Assembly (NCBI RefSeq): GCF_000346465.2 | Contig: NC_034009.1 | Coordinates: 15,100,013-15,164,012, forward strand | From: Prunus persica | Lineage: Eukaryota > Streptophyta > Magnoliopsida > Rosales > Rosaceae | Length of the DNA stretch: 64,000 bases | Direction of reading: 5' to 3' | Shown: positions 42,331-53,814 of the stretch, piece after piece | Layout of the letters: each line of letters opens with the position of its first letter | Position numbering within the stretch: the first letter of the stretch is position 1 | The notes under the pieces: model-generated | Seen by the model: only the letters and a program-made list of their open reading frames with translations | Database searches by the model: none | Told to the model about the DNA's origin: nothing | Position numbers and translations under genes: made by a program

Positions 42331-45300
42331 GGAAATTGAATCTGGATTATTGAGTAGTACAATACTAAAGAATTTGTGGTGTTTTACAGAATTTTGGTTC
42401 CCCGGATACTATATTTTGTGGTGTTTTTGATGGGCATGGCCCTTTTGGCCATGTGGTTGCAAAGAAGGTGAGGGATGCTCTACCTTTGAAGTTGACTTCA
42501 CAATGGGTATTGACTAATAACGCCAAGAAAGGGGCTGCTGATGATACCAACGAGGCTGCTTCATATCAAGACCACAAGGATAACGAGCACTGTGAGCTTT
42601 TTGTGACATTGAAAGATTCTTTTCTGAAGGCTTTTAAGGTCATGGACAAGGAGCTCAAATTGCATCCTCGTATTGATTGCTATTGCAGTGGGACAACTGC
42701 TGTTACCTTGGTCAAGCAGGTAGTTCATTTGCAAGAACACTTACAAAGAGTCTTAATCTAATAAAGTTGCAGTATTTGTATGAAATATGGACACTTGAGA
42801 TTTACAGTGGGTCAATATCTGATGCAAGAGCTGAGATGCTATTATTTAAGTTTTGGTACATCGAGATTGCACCTGTAAATTTGTCTTAAATACGTATATG
42901 CTGTTTACAGGGTCAGGATCTTGTTATTGCAAATGTTGGGGACTCTAGAGCTCTACTAGGCACCAGAGATGAAGATGGCTCCCTCGTTGCTGTTCAGTTG
43001 ACTGTAGACCTCAAACCAAATCTTCCAAGTAGCTTTCTTTCTCCCACTCTTAATAATAAATGGTTAAAGTTCAAAGATATGAAGATTCCAACTTTACAGA
43101 AAATACACAGCATTTGGTTACGACTTGTCTTAGAAACAAATGCATAGTTCAGACTTAATATCAATCTCATTCTTTTTTATATTGATAATAAACTTTTTAA
43201 ATTTTTACAATAGAATCCAGCTGAGGATTTCTATCTTTGATAGTATCTAGAAATCAGGAGCAGTGCCCCATTGATAGCTTATGTTCCTTAGGATAATTTA
43301 TTGTTACAGCTGGCACACTAAATAAAATAGCTGTCGCTACTAATACTATGAAATTTATGTCATTTAGGATTTAATTTTTTACCAAATAGTAGTGCTGTGA
43401 AAACTTCTGTAAATAGAATTTGATTAATGTGATGCTTAGTGAGGTAAAGAAATCCAAGGCTGAAAATCTTCAGCTGCATAGTGCTTTAAAAGGTTTTTTC
43501 TCTGCAATGGACTAGGTTCAAATGGAGATCTTCTCATTATTTGTGTAATTGATGCAATATGTCCGAGTAGATGTTGTATAATCTCAATAACATAGCATGT
43601 TTTCTCTATTTCTTGATCTTGGATTGCAAGTTTGTTTTAACATTGGGTGCATGGATATGTAGATGCTTTTTTGTTTAAATTGATCTGAAAGTAAGTTCAC
43701 ATGCAGACATGCACTCTTGCAGCACCCATCTACACGCACGTGTTGATGCATACGCACTTTAATCTGGTGTTATAGTAGTTGGGAATACGGATTGTTCTTT
43801 ATTATGCAGTTAGGAATCTTGGTTGAATAATACGGGATGATTAATCTTATTTTTTAACACAATTATTTTATGCATCTAGGGGAAGCAGAGAGGATTATGC
43901 GATGTAAAGGACGAGTATTTGCTCTCCAAAACGAGCCTGAGGTCGCTCGAGTTTGGTTGCCCAACAGTAATTCACCTGGCCTAGCCATGGCACGGGCTTT
44001 TGGAGATTTCTGCCTAAAGGACTTTGGTTTAATCTCTGTCCCTGATATTTCTTATCGTCGCCTCACTGAGAATGATGAATTTGTAGTATTGGCTACTGAT
44101 GGGGTGAGAAATCTACTTGTTTATATAATATGAGTTACAGCTTCTTGTTATGATGCAAATTTTCCTGCATTTTTCTTTTGTCTGGGGGGCGGTATAGAAA
44201 GAGTCGTTACTCAATGAGCCAAGGCCGGCAGCCACCTAAAGCCCTAATTTTTTTTCCGAAATAGAGGTAGCTAACTAAGTTCCTGTAGTGGTTGGGAGCC
44301 ACTTAATAACGTCCCTTCAAGTTGAGTTGGCATAGAGTAACTGATATCCATTTGGCCCCTTGAGTTAGCAGGGGATCATTCATCATAGCCAACAGTCTCT
44401 TTGCGCAATTGTGCGGACCTTGGCATCTGTAGACAGTTCAGAGTCATGATCACTCTAGGATTTCAGTTGAGTGTAATGGGATCTCACCACCTCAGGTATG
44501 CCAATGATGTGCTGTGCTAAGGAGTCATGGCAGGGTTCTTAGCTTTAGCAACTTCCTCTAAACCTGAGGAGTACTCTCCTATAAGCTACACCGTTCAGAT
44601 GGTACTCCTTAATCCACGAGCCAAGATATATCATCATCTTTGACTGGCTTCCATGAGTGCCTAAGCATAATAAAAGCCTTGTTCCAGAGATGAAGATATT
44701 TGATCCCTAAATACCTTTCATTTTCCTTTTTAGGACATCAAACATCAACCAAGCAATCTTAGCTCCCCTACTTCTCCTAGTTCTTGCATCCTTGAGGAAA
44801 AAGCCCACAACTCTCCATTTACAAAGGTGGAGAATGTTTAGATAGAGATGCAAACTCTCATCAATTAACCATAAGCAGCAAGAGACTTGAAAGCTGTAAA
44901 AGTATAAAAAATGATACTCAATCTACCATTCCATCTGGCCTTCATCAGATCAACCTATCCATCTCCCAACAACAAAGGCATTTTGATAAGGGCTGATAAG
45001 TTTGAAGAGCATCTGCTTCACTCTATTAACAATGAACTTAGCAATTAGGTAACAATGTTACTGAATAGGAGAGAGGTGTTTGACATGTGCAAGTCATGCA
45101 CATAGGGGGTTTGGGAGCAAGAGTGGTGGCAATGATGCCCATAAGAACATTATCTTTAAGTGTTTGGAATATGCAAGTCATTTGCTAGAGACAGGATCAT
45201 GTGTCCGAAATCCAAATAGAAGATTGTTTATGAGTTTCCAAATGCGGTGGAAGCACCGTGGACATGGTTTAGGCTTGAATTGAGTCTTTTATATCACTAG

Positions 45301-46516
45301 TCTGAAAATTGTGTGTGGTTCTTTATGTGTAATCAAGAGGATTAAGAAAATTCCCTACTAAAAAAAATTATTTGAAAGAGGAAAGGTTCCTTGTGTGAGT
45401 TAATATAGGTTAGGAAAATTTTGAATGAGGAAAAACAAGACACAGGAGAAAAGGCTTTATCTTGACCTAATATCGAGTCGGGAACAGGGAGCGCACTAGA
45501 GAGAAACAGAAAGGAACTATGGTTGGTTTGTTTGTTTCTGAGAATATGGCACGGATATTTGTGCAGGATCTAAGTATGCAGAAAGGAACTATGGTTGTTT
45601 CTTTGTTGCTGAGTGTATTCGTTATTCATCTTCCGTATGGACGTATTGTGTCAAGCTGTCAATTCTGTGAAGAAAATGGAATTGTAAAAAAAATTCTTTT
45701 TATACATTTATCTTTCTTTTCCCACTTTTTTCCTTGCAAATTAAGAAAAATATGACCTTTGTATGTGTACATAATCTGTGTAATGCTCCTGCTTAACCTC
45801 ATCTATTGCAGTCCTGATCTGTCTTAAATTGTATCGTTTGCGTAGTTAATCTTCCACTTCTCTATGCCTTTTAATGTGTTTCTCTTTGAATGAAAGTATC
45901 ATGGTCCTGGTCTGGTAAACATGATAATCCAAAACTTTGAAAGGCCTTGACGTTGTTAATGTACTTCATGTGAGTTTGAGGACAGAAGTGCAGTTTATTT
46001 ATCCGCTTCTGGAGATTTCTTGATAATTGTTACCAAGCCTTATTTAAAATTCAATTGGATGTAAAGATCTCTTGTGGATTGTGAGAATGGATTAACTAGA
46101 AAGACCATATGAATCCAAATTGACGTCATAGATTTAGAGTATTCAGCTTCACATAATGCACATGAAAGATTATCATGGGACAGATTGTTTAGCATTGGCT
46201 TATATAAATTTACTCATGGGACAGATTGTTTAGCATTGGCTTATATAAATTTACTTTCTGGCAGATATGGGATGTCCTCTCAAATGAAGAAGTGGTAAAA
46301 ATAGTAGCATTAGCTCCACGAGCCTCTGCTGCTCGAGCCCTGGTAGAGTCAGCAACTCGAGCTTGGAGATCAAAATACCCGTATGTTAAGGTTGATGATT
46401 GTGCTGTAGTTTGCCTCTTCCTCACCTCCAGTACATCTGACATTAGTTCCGATTTCTCACCAACCGGAGAGGAAATGAGCTCTGGAAATTCTTCCCAATA
46501 TCAGGATGGGAGTTAG
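41975..46516 (+). CDS. Protein phosphatase 2C (clade E-like, five exons)
   Basis: A Mg/Mn-dependent Ser/Thr phosphatase of 394 residues. Exons are 41975-42235, 42390-42719, 42911-43028, 43880-44103 and 46265-46516; all joins keep the frame at GT-AG sites. It begins MGSCLSLEGG, with Gly2 and a nearby Cys that suggest N-myristoylation and palmitoylation. This supports the ATG at 41975 over the in-frame ATG at 41930. A basic stretch GNKRRKRR follows. Core motifs are KKGVNQDAM (D81), GVFDGHGPFGH (D101, G102 metal ligands), SGTTAVTLV, VGDSRALL, VDLKPNLPREAERI, LAMARAFGDFCLKDFG, LATDG (D310), WDVLSNEEVV and VDDCAVVCLF. All expected metal-binding Asp residues are present. The length is somewhat shorter than many clade-E members. 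The last intron (2.16 kb) holds a LINE relic. Confidence 0.93.
42282..42331. repeat. (CT)n(TA)n microsatellite in PP2C intron 1
   Basis: A compound dinucleotide repeat of about 50 bp lies in the 154-bp first intron. Confidence 0.95.
44180..45050 (-). mobile_element. Antisense LINE-1-type relic in PP2C intron 4
   Basis: On the minus strand, broken frames give the LINE RT motif SPYQNAFVVGRWI (about 44960-44997), then KIAWLMFDVLKRK, then a segment like GIKYLHLWNKA and RHSWKPVKDDDISWL (about 44600-44700), which is the conserved region after RT in plant L1 elements. Large internal deletions and many stops are evident. It explains much of the unusual length of intron 4. Confidence 0.62.
46173..46254. 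repeat. 41-bp tandem duplication beside the last PP2C splice acceptor
   Basis: Two identical-looking 41-bp copies start TCATGGGACAGATTGTTTAG at 46173 and 46214. The second copy ends 10 bp before the exon at 46265, so the branch-point region is duplicated. Confidence 0.92.
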
Positions 46517-48118
46517 TATTAAGAAACAGCAGAAGCAGTGGCATATACTTTTATGACTTGCCTGCTCCTGAGCCCTGTTGATTGTAGGGCATTAGTTTTG
46601 TTATCATTGTCTATATTTCTTTTCCTTCTTATCACCATTTTATTGATTTTTATTTTTTTAAATAAAATCTTGGAAAAAGGTTTGAGAGTTTCATTTAGAT
46701 TGGTTGGAAGAGAGACGTGTTATTTCCTTGTCTCTCTTTAGCAGTGTCGATTGGAGTTTTTGTAAATACATGTCTTGAAGCCTTGTTGTTCTTCATTACA
46801 AAGGCTACCCTGATTTTATACGTTGGTGGGTGGTTGGAAATTTTATCCATGGGTTGTTATTATATTTCTGCACTTAACTTCTTTGGTGTATTGGTTTTTT
46901 CTTGTAATTCCAATGTATCTTTTCTTCTCCGGTCGCCTTACCTCTGATTTCTATTTGCTGATTTTTTGTTTGGTAGAGGAAATACTAATTGTTAATCTTT
47001 TTTTGGTATGTTACTTATAATTGCTTTAATTGCTATTGTTACAGGTTGTTTAATCACATTGAACACTTACATCACTCACATACAAATTAATAAACGATTA
47101 CATTTTTCTTTCCAAAACACCGTAATTTTAATAAACGGTAGCTTTGTTGAACCAATATTTAACCACATTTCTCCCTTAAAATAAGTCAAATCTGTTCAAA
47201 CACCTATGTATAAATCTTTTAATTTAGATATAGGGGATTTCACACGCGCACGCAAATTATTAAGGGGTCATGTTAGTTTGAACATGAGATCATTGATCTG
47301 CAAATCAATACCCTTTTTCATCAAGGACTGATCTATGTTTGAGCTAGAGTGGGCTCTAGCCTAGTGCTAAATTTGGAGATGAAAAAAATTAGTGTTAATT
47401 TTGTAAGTCAAAACTAGGTTAATTAAAAATAACCCACCCCTCATGGTTGAAATTAGCCCACCGCAACTCTTAAGATTTTATCTCTACAGTCACCCACACA
47501 CATCAAACATCATGTTTTTCTATTACCCAACTGTTTGGGCCTGAAATCTGTGTGCTGGCCTGAAATGACCATTGGATTCACTTTCCAAAATGATAATGGA
47601 CTTTGTTTACCAAAAATGGTGAAGGCCTATACTATTCAACAAAGGGGAATTAAATTAATTATTTGATCACTTTTCATAATTGAGAAATAAGTTACCACTA
47701 ATGGTAATTTAATCCAAGAATCAAATTATTTGAATTAGTTCATCTCCAGCTCACAAATTTCTTAACTATTAAAGTATGTCAGAGTGACTCCTCACCATTG
47801 GTAGCTAGACTCCAAATGAATTTGATGACCATCAAAGCTAGAAACTGAAGTCAGACTTGCTTTAATTGGAAATCACGGCTATTTATTGTAAGATAGCCAG
47901 ATTTCTACTACCAGGATATTTGTATTTATGGAACCAACATTGGAAGAATATGGGTATTATCGTTCACTTCAGTTTAGTGTTTTGCAAAAGGAATGATCAG
48001 GAGACATTCAAGAGCATTGATGAGCAAGGAGCCAAAAATCATCAAAGCAATTGGCTCACAATCTTTTATCACTTGTGCATTAATGAGGGTCAGTCCAAAA
48101 TCGAAAAATATCTAGGAC
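46517..48118. other. PP2C 3' flank and intergenic DNA
   Basis: AATAAA at about 46661 is a candidate polyadenylation signal. The rest is AT-rich, with short ORFs that have no recognisable motif. Confidence 0.5.
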
Positions 48119-48123
48119 TATTC
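48119..48123. repeat. Target duplication TATTC of Copia-C (left copy)
   Basis: TATTC is repeated at 52798-52802. Confidence 0.85.
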
Positions 48124-48397
48124 TATCAAAGAGTTATCATAGCTTTCGCCAAATTGCCCACTCATCATCCACTAAACATATACTATCATATCTCTAGACA
48201 AAGCTAATTACTCACCACTAATACACCTCCATTGAAATCCACTTTATATCTCAGGTGGACAACTAGATCTTTGTATATTAGTGTAGGCTTATTATTACCT
48301 CTTATTATTTTGTCACTAAAGCTGTATATTTATTGTACTACACATTGCACAAGAAATATGAATAATACAAAAACATTTTGCAGCTTTAGATTCTTCA
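48124..48397 (+). repeat. 5' LTR of Copia-C
   Basis: 274 bp ending TAGATTCTTCA, followed directly by the PBS TGGTATCAGAGC (48398-48409). Confidence 0.9.
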
Positions 48398-48409
48398 TGG
48401 TATCAGAGC
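48398..48409 (+). other. Primer-binding site of Copia-C
   Basis: TGGTATCAGAGC, intact. Confidence 0.92.
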
Positions 48410-48518
48410 TTTAACAGCTCCACCGAGCATCTTTTTCTATTCATTGTATTTTTTTTCTTCCTCTATTCATTCCTGCCTTTAAACACAACCACCGAAACCT
48501 CCCAATCCCCGTCTTACT

Positions 48519-49274
48519 GTGTCCTCTTCCAGCTCCACGGACAACACTACTTCCTTAATCACTATCAATGCCCTTAAACTATATACTTCCCCACCATCAT
48601 CAACCGCTGGTTCTCCATCTTCTCCCCACGCTCTGTGGACAAGTCAAGATCAACTGTTGCTTCATGCCATCCTTGCTTCGCTATCTGAACAAGTTATCTC
48701 CTTCATTGCTTATGCAAAAACCTCCAAGGCTGCTTGGGACAAACTCTCATAGCTCTTTGCCAACCGAGCTCGATCTCATGTCATGAGTCTCAAAGAAAGA
48801 CTCACCCTCACACGTCGTGACTCCAAACCTGTCACTGCATACCTGTAAATCGTCAAAGCCATTGCTGATGAGTTAGCTCCTATTGATGCTCCAGTTGTTG
48901 ATGATGATCTTGTCATCCATATTCTTAACGGTGTTGGTCCTGAATTCAAGGAACTCACCGCTGTGGTCCGTGCTTGTGAAAGCTCCATTTCCTTTGAAGA
49001 GCTTCACGACAAACTTGTTGAGTATGAAGCTGCCCTGCAATGCGAGGACACCCATACTGGATTGCCTGTCATTACTAAGAACATTGCTCAGCAGCCCCAT
49101 TCCTCTCGGTCCCTGAATCGCAGTCCTCGCCGAAGTTTCCACAATCAATCCCGCTCAAACTTTGGCTCATATATCGGTTCCCATCACAAATCCTCTGGCA
49201 CTACTTCCTTCAATCGTAGTCCTTCTAGTACTACTCAATTTCAGCGCTCCCACAATACCTTTGGAACTTGCTAG
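48519..49274 (+). pseudogene. Copia-C gag
   Basis: Frame pieces contain ALKLYTSPPSSTAGSPSSPH, LWTSQDQLLLHAILASLSEQ and AYAKTSKAAWDKL. A stop, then ARSHVMSLKERLTL, another stop, then DDDLVIHILNGVGPEFKEL and a Ser/Arg-rich tail follow. This is copia gag (UBN2/retrotran_gag type) broken by at least two stops. Confidence 0.82.
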
Positions 49275-49399
49275 TGTGGTTTCTGTCAAATTTGTGATTA
49301 ATAAAGTTATAGCACCAAGCGTTGTCCCCACGCTTGTTTTGTCCAGCAGTAGCCACCAGTTGCAAACTATGCTTCTGGCATCACTATCTCTCCGCAAAT

Positions 49400-49960
49400 C
49401 TGAAACATCGACTCTAGTGCCTCCTACCATGTCACTGCTAATCTGAAAAATATTTCTGTCCATTCTCCATATGAAGGTTCTGATGAAACTGTCATTGGTA
49501 ATGGATCAGGTTTGGAAATCACACATGTTGGATCTACGCACCTTTCTTCTTCCTCCCCTACTACTTTTTCCTTATCTAATGTGATTTGCGTTCCTTCCAT
49601 ACATAAAAATTTAATATCTGTTTCTAAATTCTGTAAACATAACAATACCTCAATTGAATTTTTCCCCTATTACTTTTGTCTGAAGGATCTACGCACGGGG
49701 ACAACACTTCTTCGAGGCCCGAATAAGAATGACATGTATGAGTGGCCTCAATCTCCCACTAGTTCCTTTGTTCAGCTTGTTGCTATGGTTGGTGAAGCAA
49801 CCTTTATGCATGCCTAGCATCAACGCCTTGGTTACCCAAATAACTGTACTCTTCATAAAATTATCCATTCCTCCTCCCTCTCTGTGTCGTCTAAATCCTC
49901 TAGTGTGTCTTCGTGTGTCTCATAGCATCGGCTCCTGTTTTGTGTTTCATCTCTTATGAG
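49400..49960 (+). pseudogene. Copia-C protease and pre-integrase region
   Basis: Fragments such as VICVPSIHKNLISVSKFC and DLRTGTTLLRGPNKNDMYEW, followed by HQRLGYPNNCTLHKII, belong to the copia protease C-terminus and pre-integrase zinc region. The protease active site is badly decayed. Confidence 0.7.
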
Positions 49961-50019
49961 TAGAGGTCCTCTTAATATCCTATATAGTGATGTTTGGTGC
50001 CCTGCTCCTATTTTCTTAA

Positions 50020-51003
50020 TTGATGATTTTATATATTATGTTATCTTTGTCGACCATTACACCAAATACATTTGGCTCTACCCCATTAACTCAATCTAAC
50101 TTGCTTCATATTTTTACCAAATTTAAATTCCTTGTTGAAAATTATTTCAAAACAAAAATTTCTACTCTTTACTCTAATGAGGGTGATGAGTATGTCAAAC
50201 TCAAAGATTTTCTTGCTTCTAGTGGTATTTACCACCTAACTTCCCCTTCTTACACTCCTAAACATAATGGGTCAGCTAAGTGTCGTCATCGTCATGTTGT
50301 TGAAACTGCTCTTAACCTCCTTCATCAAGCCCCCATGCCTATCTCCTATTGGACTCGTGCTTTTCAAGCTGCGGTATACCTTATCAATCGTATGCCCATC
50401 TCTACTCTTGGAAACATATCACCTTACACTATTGTAAACTTCGTGTCTTCAGCCGTTTATGTTTTCCATGGTTACATCCCTACAACTTTCATAAACTTGT
50501 TCTGTGTTCTCGCCCATGTCTTTTTCTTGGCTATTCCCTTAACCAAAGCGCCTACAAATGCCTTGATCTTTCTTCTCAGCGTCTTTTTGTCTCTCGACAT
50601 GTTGTATTTGATGAGTCTGTCTTCCACTTCACATAATCCATCTGCTCGTCATGTCTCCACTTTCAGCCTTGAGCTCTGGTCCTTTCTCATCCCCCTTATC
50701 CTACATGTGCCTATCATGCATGCAACGACACCACATCGCCATACTTTACCATCCGTAGCTCCTGCTGCGTCGGTTGCTAGTGCCTCATCTCCGTCATCTT
50801 GTTCTCCCTGGAATAAGCCTTGTCCTCTCATGCTTGATCTCTCACCAGCATCTCCCACTAGTTCCCCTTCTCCACCATCGCCGCATCCATCTCCTCCTAC
50901 CAATCATTACCTCATGATTACCCGATCCAAAAACCATATCTTTACACCCAAACACATTCATGTCACTACCAAACACCCTCTCCCTTTGTCTCTAGTCTCT
51001 TAG
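50020..51003 (+). pseudogene. Copia-C integrase
   Basis: The frame includes KTKISTLYSNEGDEYVKLKD, SSGIYHLTSPSYTPKHNGSA and a long Pro/Ser-rich tail ahead of RT, characteristic of copia integrase. The usual DGGGEF has become NEGDEY. A frame change at about 50440 disrupts the later part. Confidence 0.8.
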
Positions 51004-51021
51004 GTCACTCGAGATCCTATT

Positions 51022-52536
51022 TTGTGTGATGCCATGTCAGTTGAATTTAATGCCTTAATCCGAAATGGAACCTGGGAACTTGTTCCAGCCACCTCTCATC
51101 AGAACCTCATTAGTTGCAAGTGGGTATTTCGCATCAAACGTCACCCAGACGACAATATTGACAGATACAAGGCACATTTAGTTGCTAAAGAATTTCATCA
51201 GCGCCCTGGCATTGATTTCTCTAACACCTTCTGTCCTGTTGTAAAACCTACTACCATTCGAATTGTTCAACACCTTGCTCTCTCTTCTGGATGGCCCATC
51301 CGCCAACTTGATGTCAATAATGCATTTTTCTACAGTTCACTCTCTAAAGATGTCTATATGTCTCAACCCCCTGGTTTTGTGGACTCAAATTTTCCATCTC
51401 ATGTATGCAAACTTTGCAAAGAATTATATGGTCTCAAGCAGGCACCGCGCGCATGGTACAAAGAATTGAGCTCTTTCTTGCTCTCTCATGGATTCACCAA
51501 CGCCCTCTCAAATGCCTCCTTATTTATTTATCGTCATAGTTATGCTATTATTTACTTACTTATCTATGTTGATGACCTTATTGTTATAGGAAATAATTCA
51601 TCTACTTTGTCTCGATTTCTTCATAACCTTGCCCAGCGGTTCTCGCTCAAAGATTTAAGTCATCTTCATTATTTTCTTGGTGTTGAGAAGTGCCTATTGT
51701 TAGTGGATTATGTCTTTCCCAGCACAAATACATCAAGGATCTTTTAGCTACAACTTGTATGGATGGCGCTAAGGCGGTCAGCACCCCAATTTCCACCTCC
51801 AATCCCCTGACCCTTCATGATGGTTCTCCTCCAACCAATGCTACCATGTTTCGACAACTCGTTGGTGGTCTCCAACCTTACTTGTCCTGACATTGCATTT
51901 GTCGTTATCCAACTTTCTCAATTCATACATCAACCTTCTCAACTTCATTGGCAAGCCCTCAAGAGACTTCTTCGTTATCTAAAGTGTACTTTTTATCATG
52001 GGTTATTTCTTTGTCGTTCGTCTACTCCCACCTTACAAGCCTATTCTGATGCGGACTGGGCCGGTAATCGTGATGATCGCAGCTCCACCACTGGTTATCT
52101 TATTTATCTTGGTAGCAATTTAATCGCATGGATTTCTCGCAAACAACGATCTGTTGCTCATTCCTCTACTGAGGCTGAGTATCATGCCATCGCTTACACT
52201 GCTGCTGAATTGGCCTGGATTCAATCCTTACTTCGTGAGCTTGGTGTCTCACTTCCTACCAGTCCCACTATTTCCTATGATAATGTTGGAGTTACTTTCT
52301 AGTGTACTAATCATGTTCTTCACTCCTGCATGAAACACATCAAAATAGATTTTCAATTTGTTCCTAATCATGTGACACGTGGCCTTCTTCAAGTTTCTTA
52401 TGTTTTTACTATTGATCAATTAGCTGATGCTTTGACCAAGCCCTTGTCTCGTCAACATTTTCATCTACTCAAATCCAAGATTGGTGTCTTCGATGGGGCC
52501 ACCACCTTGCGGGGGCGTATTAAAGAGTTATCATAG
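51022..52536 (+). pseudogene. Copia-C reverse transcriptase and RNase H
   Basis: The RT motifs are CKWVFRIKRHPDDNIDRYKA, IRQLDVNNAFFYSSL, LYGLKQAPRAWYKEL and the catalytic LIYVDDLIVIG. After a frame change at about 51690 come TTCMDGAKAVSTPIST and RNase H (AYSDADWAGNRDDRSSTTGY, AHSSTEAEYHAIA). A stop at about 52300 precedes the last piece with HVTRGLLQVSYV and DQLADALTKPL. Confidence 0.88.
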
Positions 52537-52797
52537 CTTCTGCCAAACATGCCCACTCATCATCCACTAAACATATACTATCATATCTCTAGACAAAGCT
52601 AATTACTCACCACTAATACACCTCTATCGAAATCCATTTTATATCTCAAGTAGACAACTAGATCTTTGTATATTAGTGTAGGCTCATTATTACCTCTTAT
52701 TATTTTGTCACTAAAGCTGTATATATATATATTGTACTACACACTGCACAAGAAATATGAATCAATACAAAACCATTTTGCAGCTTTAGATTCTTCA
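52518..52797 (+). repeat. 3' LTR of Copia-C
   Basis: 280 bp, partner of 48124-48397, with small TA-repeat expansion; followed by TATTC. Confidence 0.9.
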
Positions 52798-52802
52798 TAT
52801 TC

Positions 52803-53814
52803 ATCATCACATTTACTCCTATAAATATAAGAGTGCCGGATTGAAAAGAAGACACCCAACCAACCAACCAACCAACCAATTAAACAAAAAACTTAATACA
52901 AACAATCAGTTCAAAACCAACCAAAGATCATACAATCTGACAACAACTAAAAGTAAGCAAGCAATCTTCTTCAGGAAGTAATCCCGCTCATAGAAAAGCT
53001 AGACAGTCAAAGAGAAAACAAGATTCTTTTGCAATCTAGACAAGGTATTCCAATTAGAACTCATAAGAGATTAATTTCTCTTAATAATTTGGTTCAGTCC
53101 AAGCAGAGATCAGGTATTTCATCATATGAAAACCTTAATAAAATTTAAAAAGACATCTTAATGTCGTAAAATTGTCTAGAAAGCTACCAGATTACTCAAA
53201 TTCAACAAGGACAGGTACCAGCCTGCTGTTCTGCTCAATTTTCCAGCCTCCACATGGCTCAACTTGTTTATTGCCAATTTCAACATTGGTTTGATTTCCA
53301 GCTAATCTCTACTAGTTAAAGGTGCTGACGCACAATTCCAGTGCAGCAACATCTAGTCCAGCCCGATCTTAAATCATCATTGTGACTGTATTTTTAAGCA
53401 GAAGTCAAAGTCTAACACTTAAGGCCTATCCAAACTTAGCAATTCATTTTATACTTTGTATTCTCGGCAATTCTGCTTGGACTAGTTTGTTATATCCTTC
53501 ATAAATTTATGTATTTTGCTTTACTTACCACTTTATCCAAATAAATTTTGAAGTCCTTACTAGTCTGAGGCATAGAAAAGAACTCTCTTGGGAGGTTTCC
53601 TGACCTAAAATCACAATCGTTTGTCTAAAGTCTATTACTTGGGATGCAAGTATATAAAATCATTCAAATCTATTAAAGTTTTAATTGCTAACAGTGGCAC
53701 GCTCACATAAAAGAAAATTGATTCTTGAGACCATTAATGATCAAAAGGTCAATAGGGAATTTTACTTAGCTTTCAATAGGCTCTAATTTTTTTATTTTTT
53801 ATTTTTTTATAAAA
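52803..53814. other. Region before the gypsy relic
   Basis: Contains a (CCAA)6 microsatellite at about 52855-52879. The rest may include a decayed LTR of the element that follows, but no partner LTR was found. No gene is visible. Confidence 0.4.

Larger units (their letters stand above)
48124..52797 (+). mobile_element. Copia-C: decayed but structurally complete Ty1-copia element
   Basis: 4,674 bp with LTRs of 274 and 280 bp, an initiator-Met PBS, a purine tract (CTTGCGGGGGCG) and TSD TATTC. Gag, protease, integrase, RT and RNase H fragments occur in the copia order, with at least six stops or frame changes. The LTRs start TATCAAAG and TATTAAAG instead of TG, so the terminal dinucleotide has mutated or was atypical. 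There are about 13 substitutions between LTRs, so it is older than Copia-B. Confidence 0.92.
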
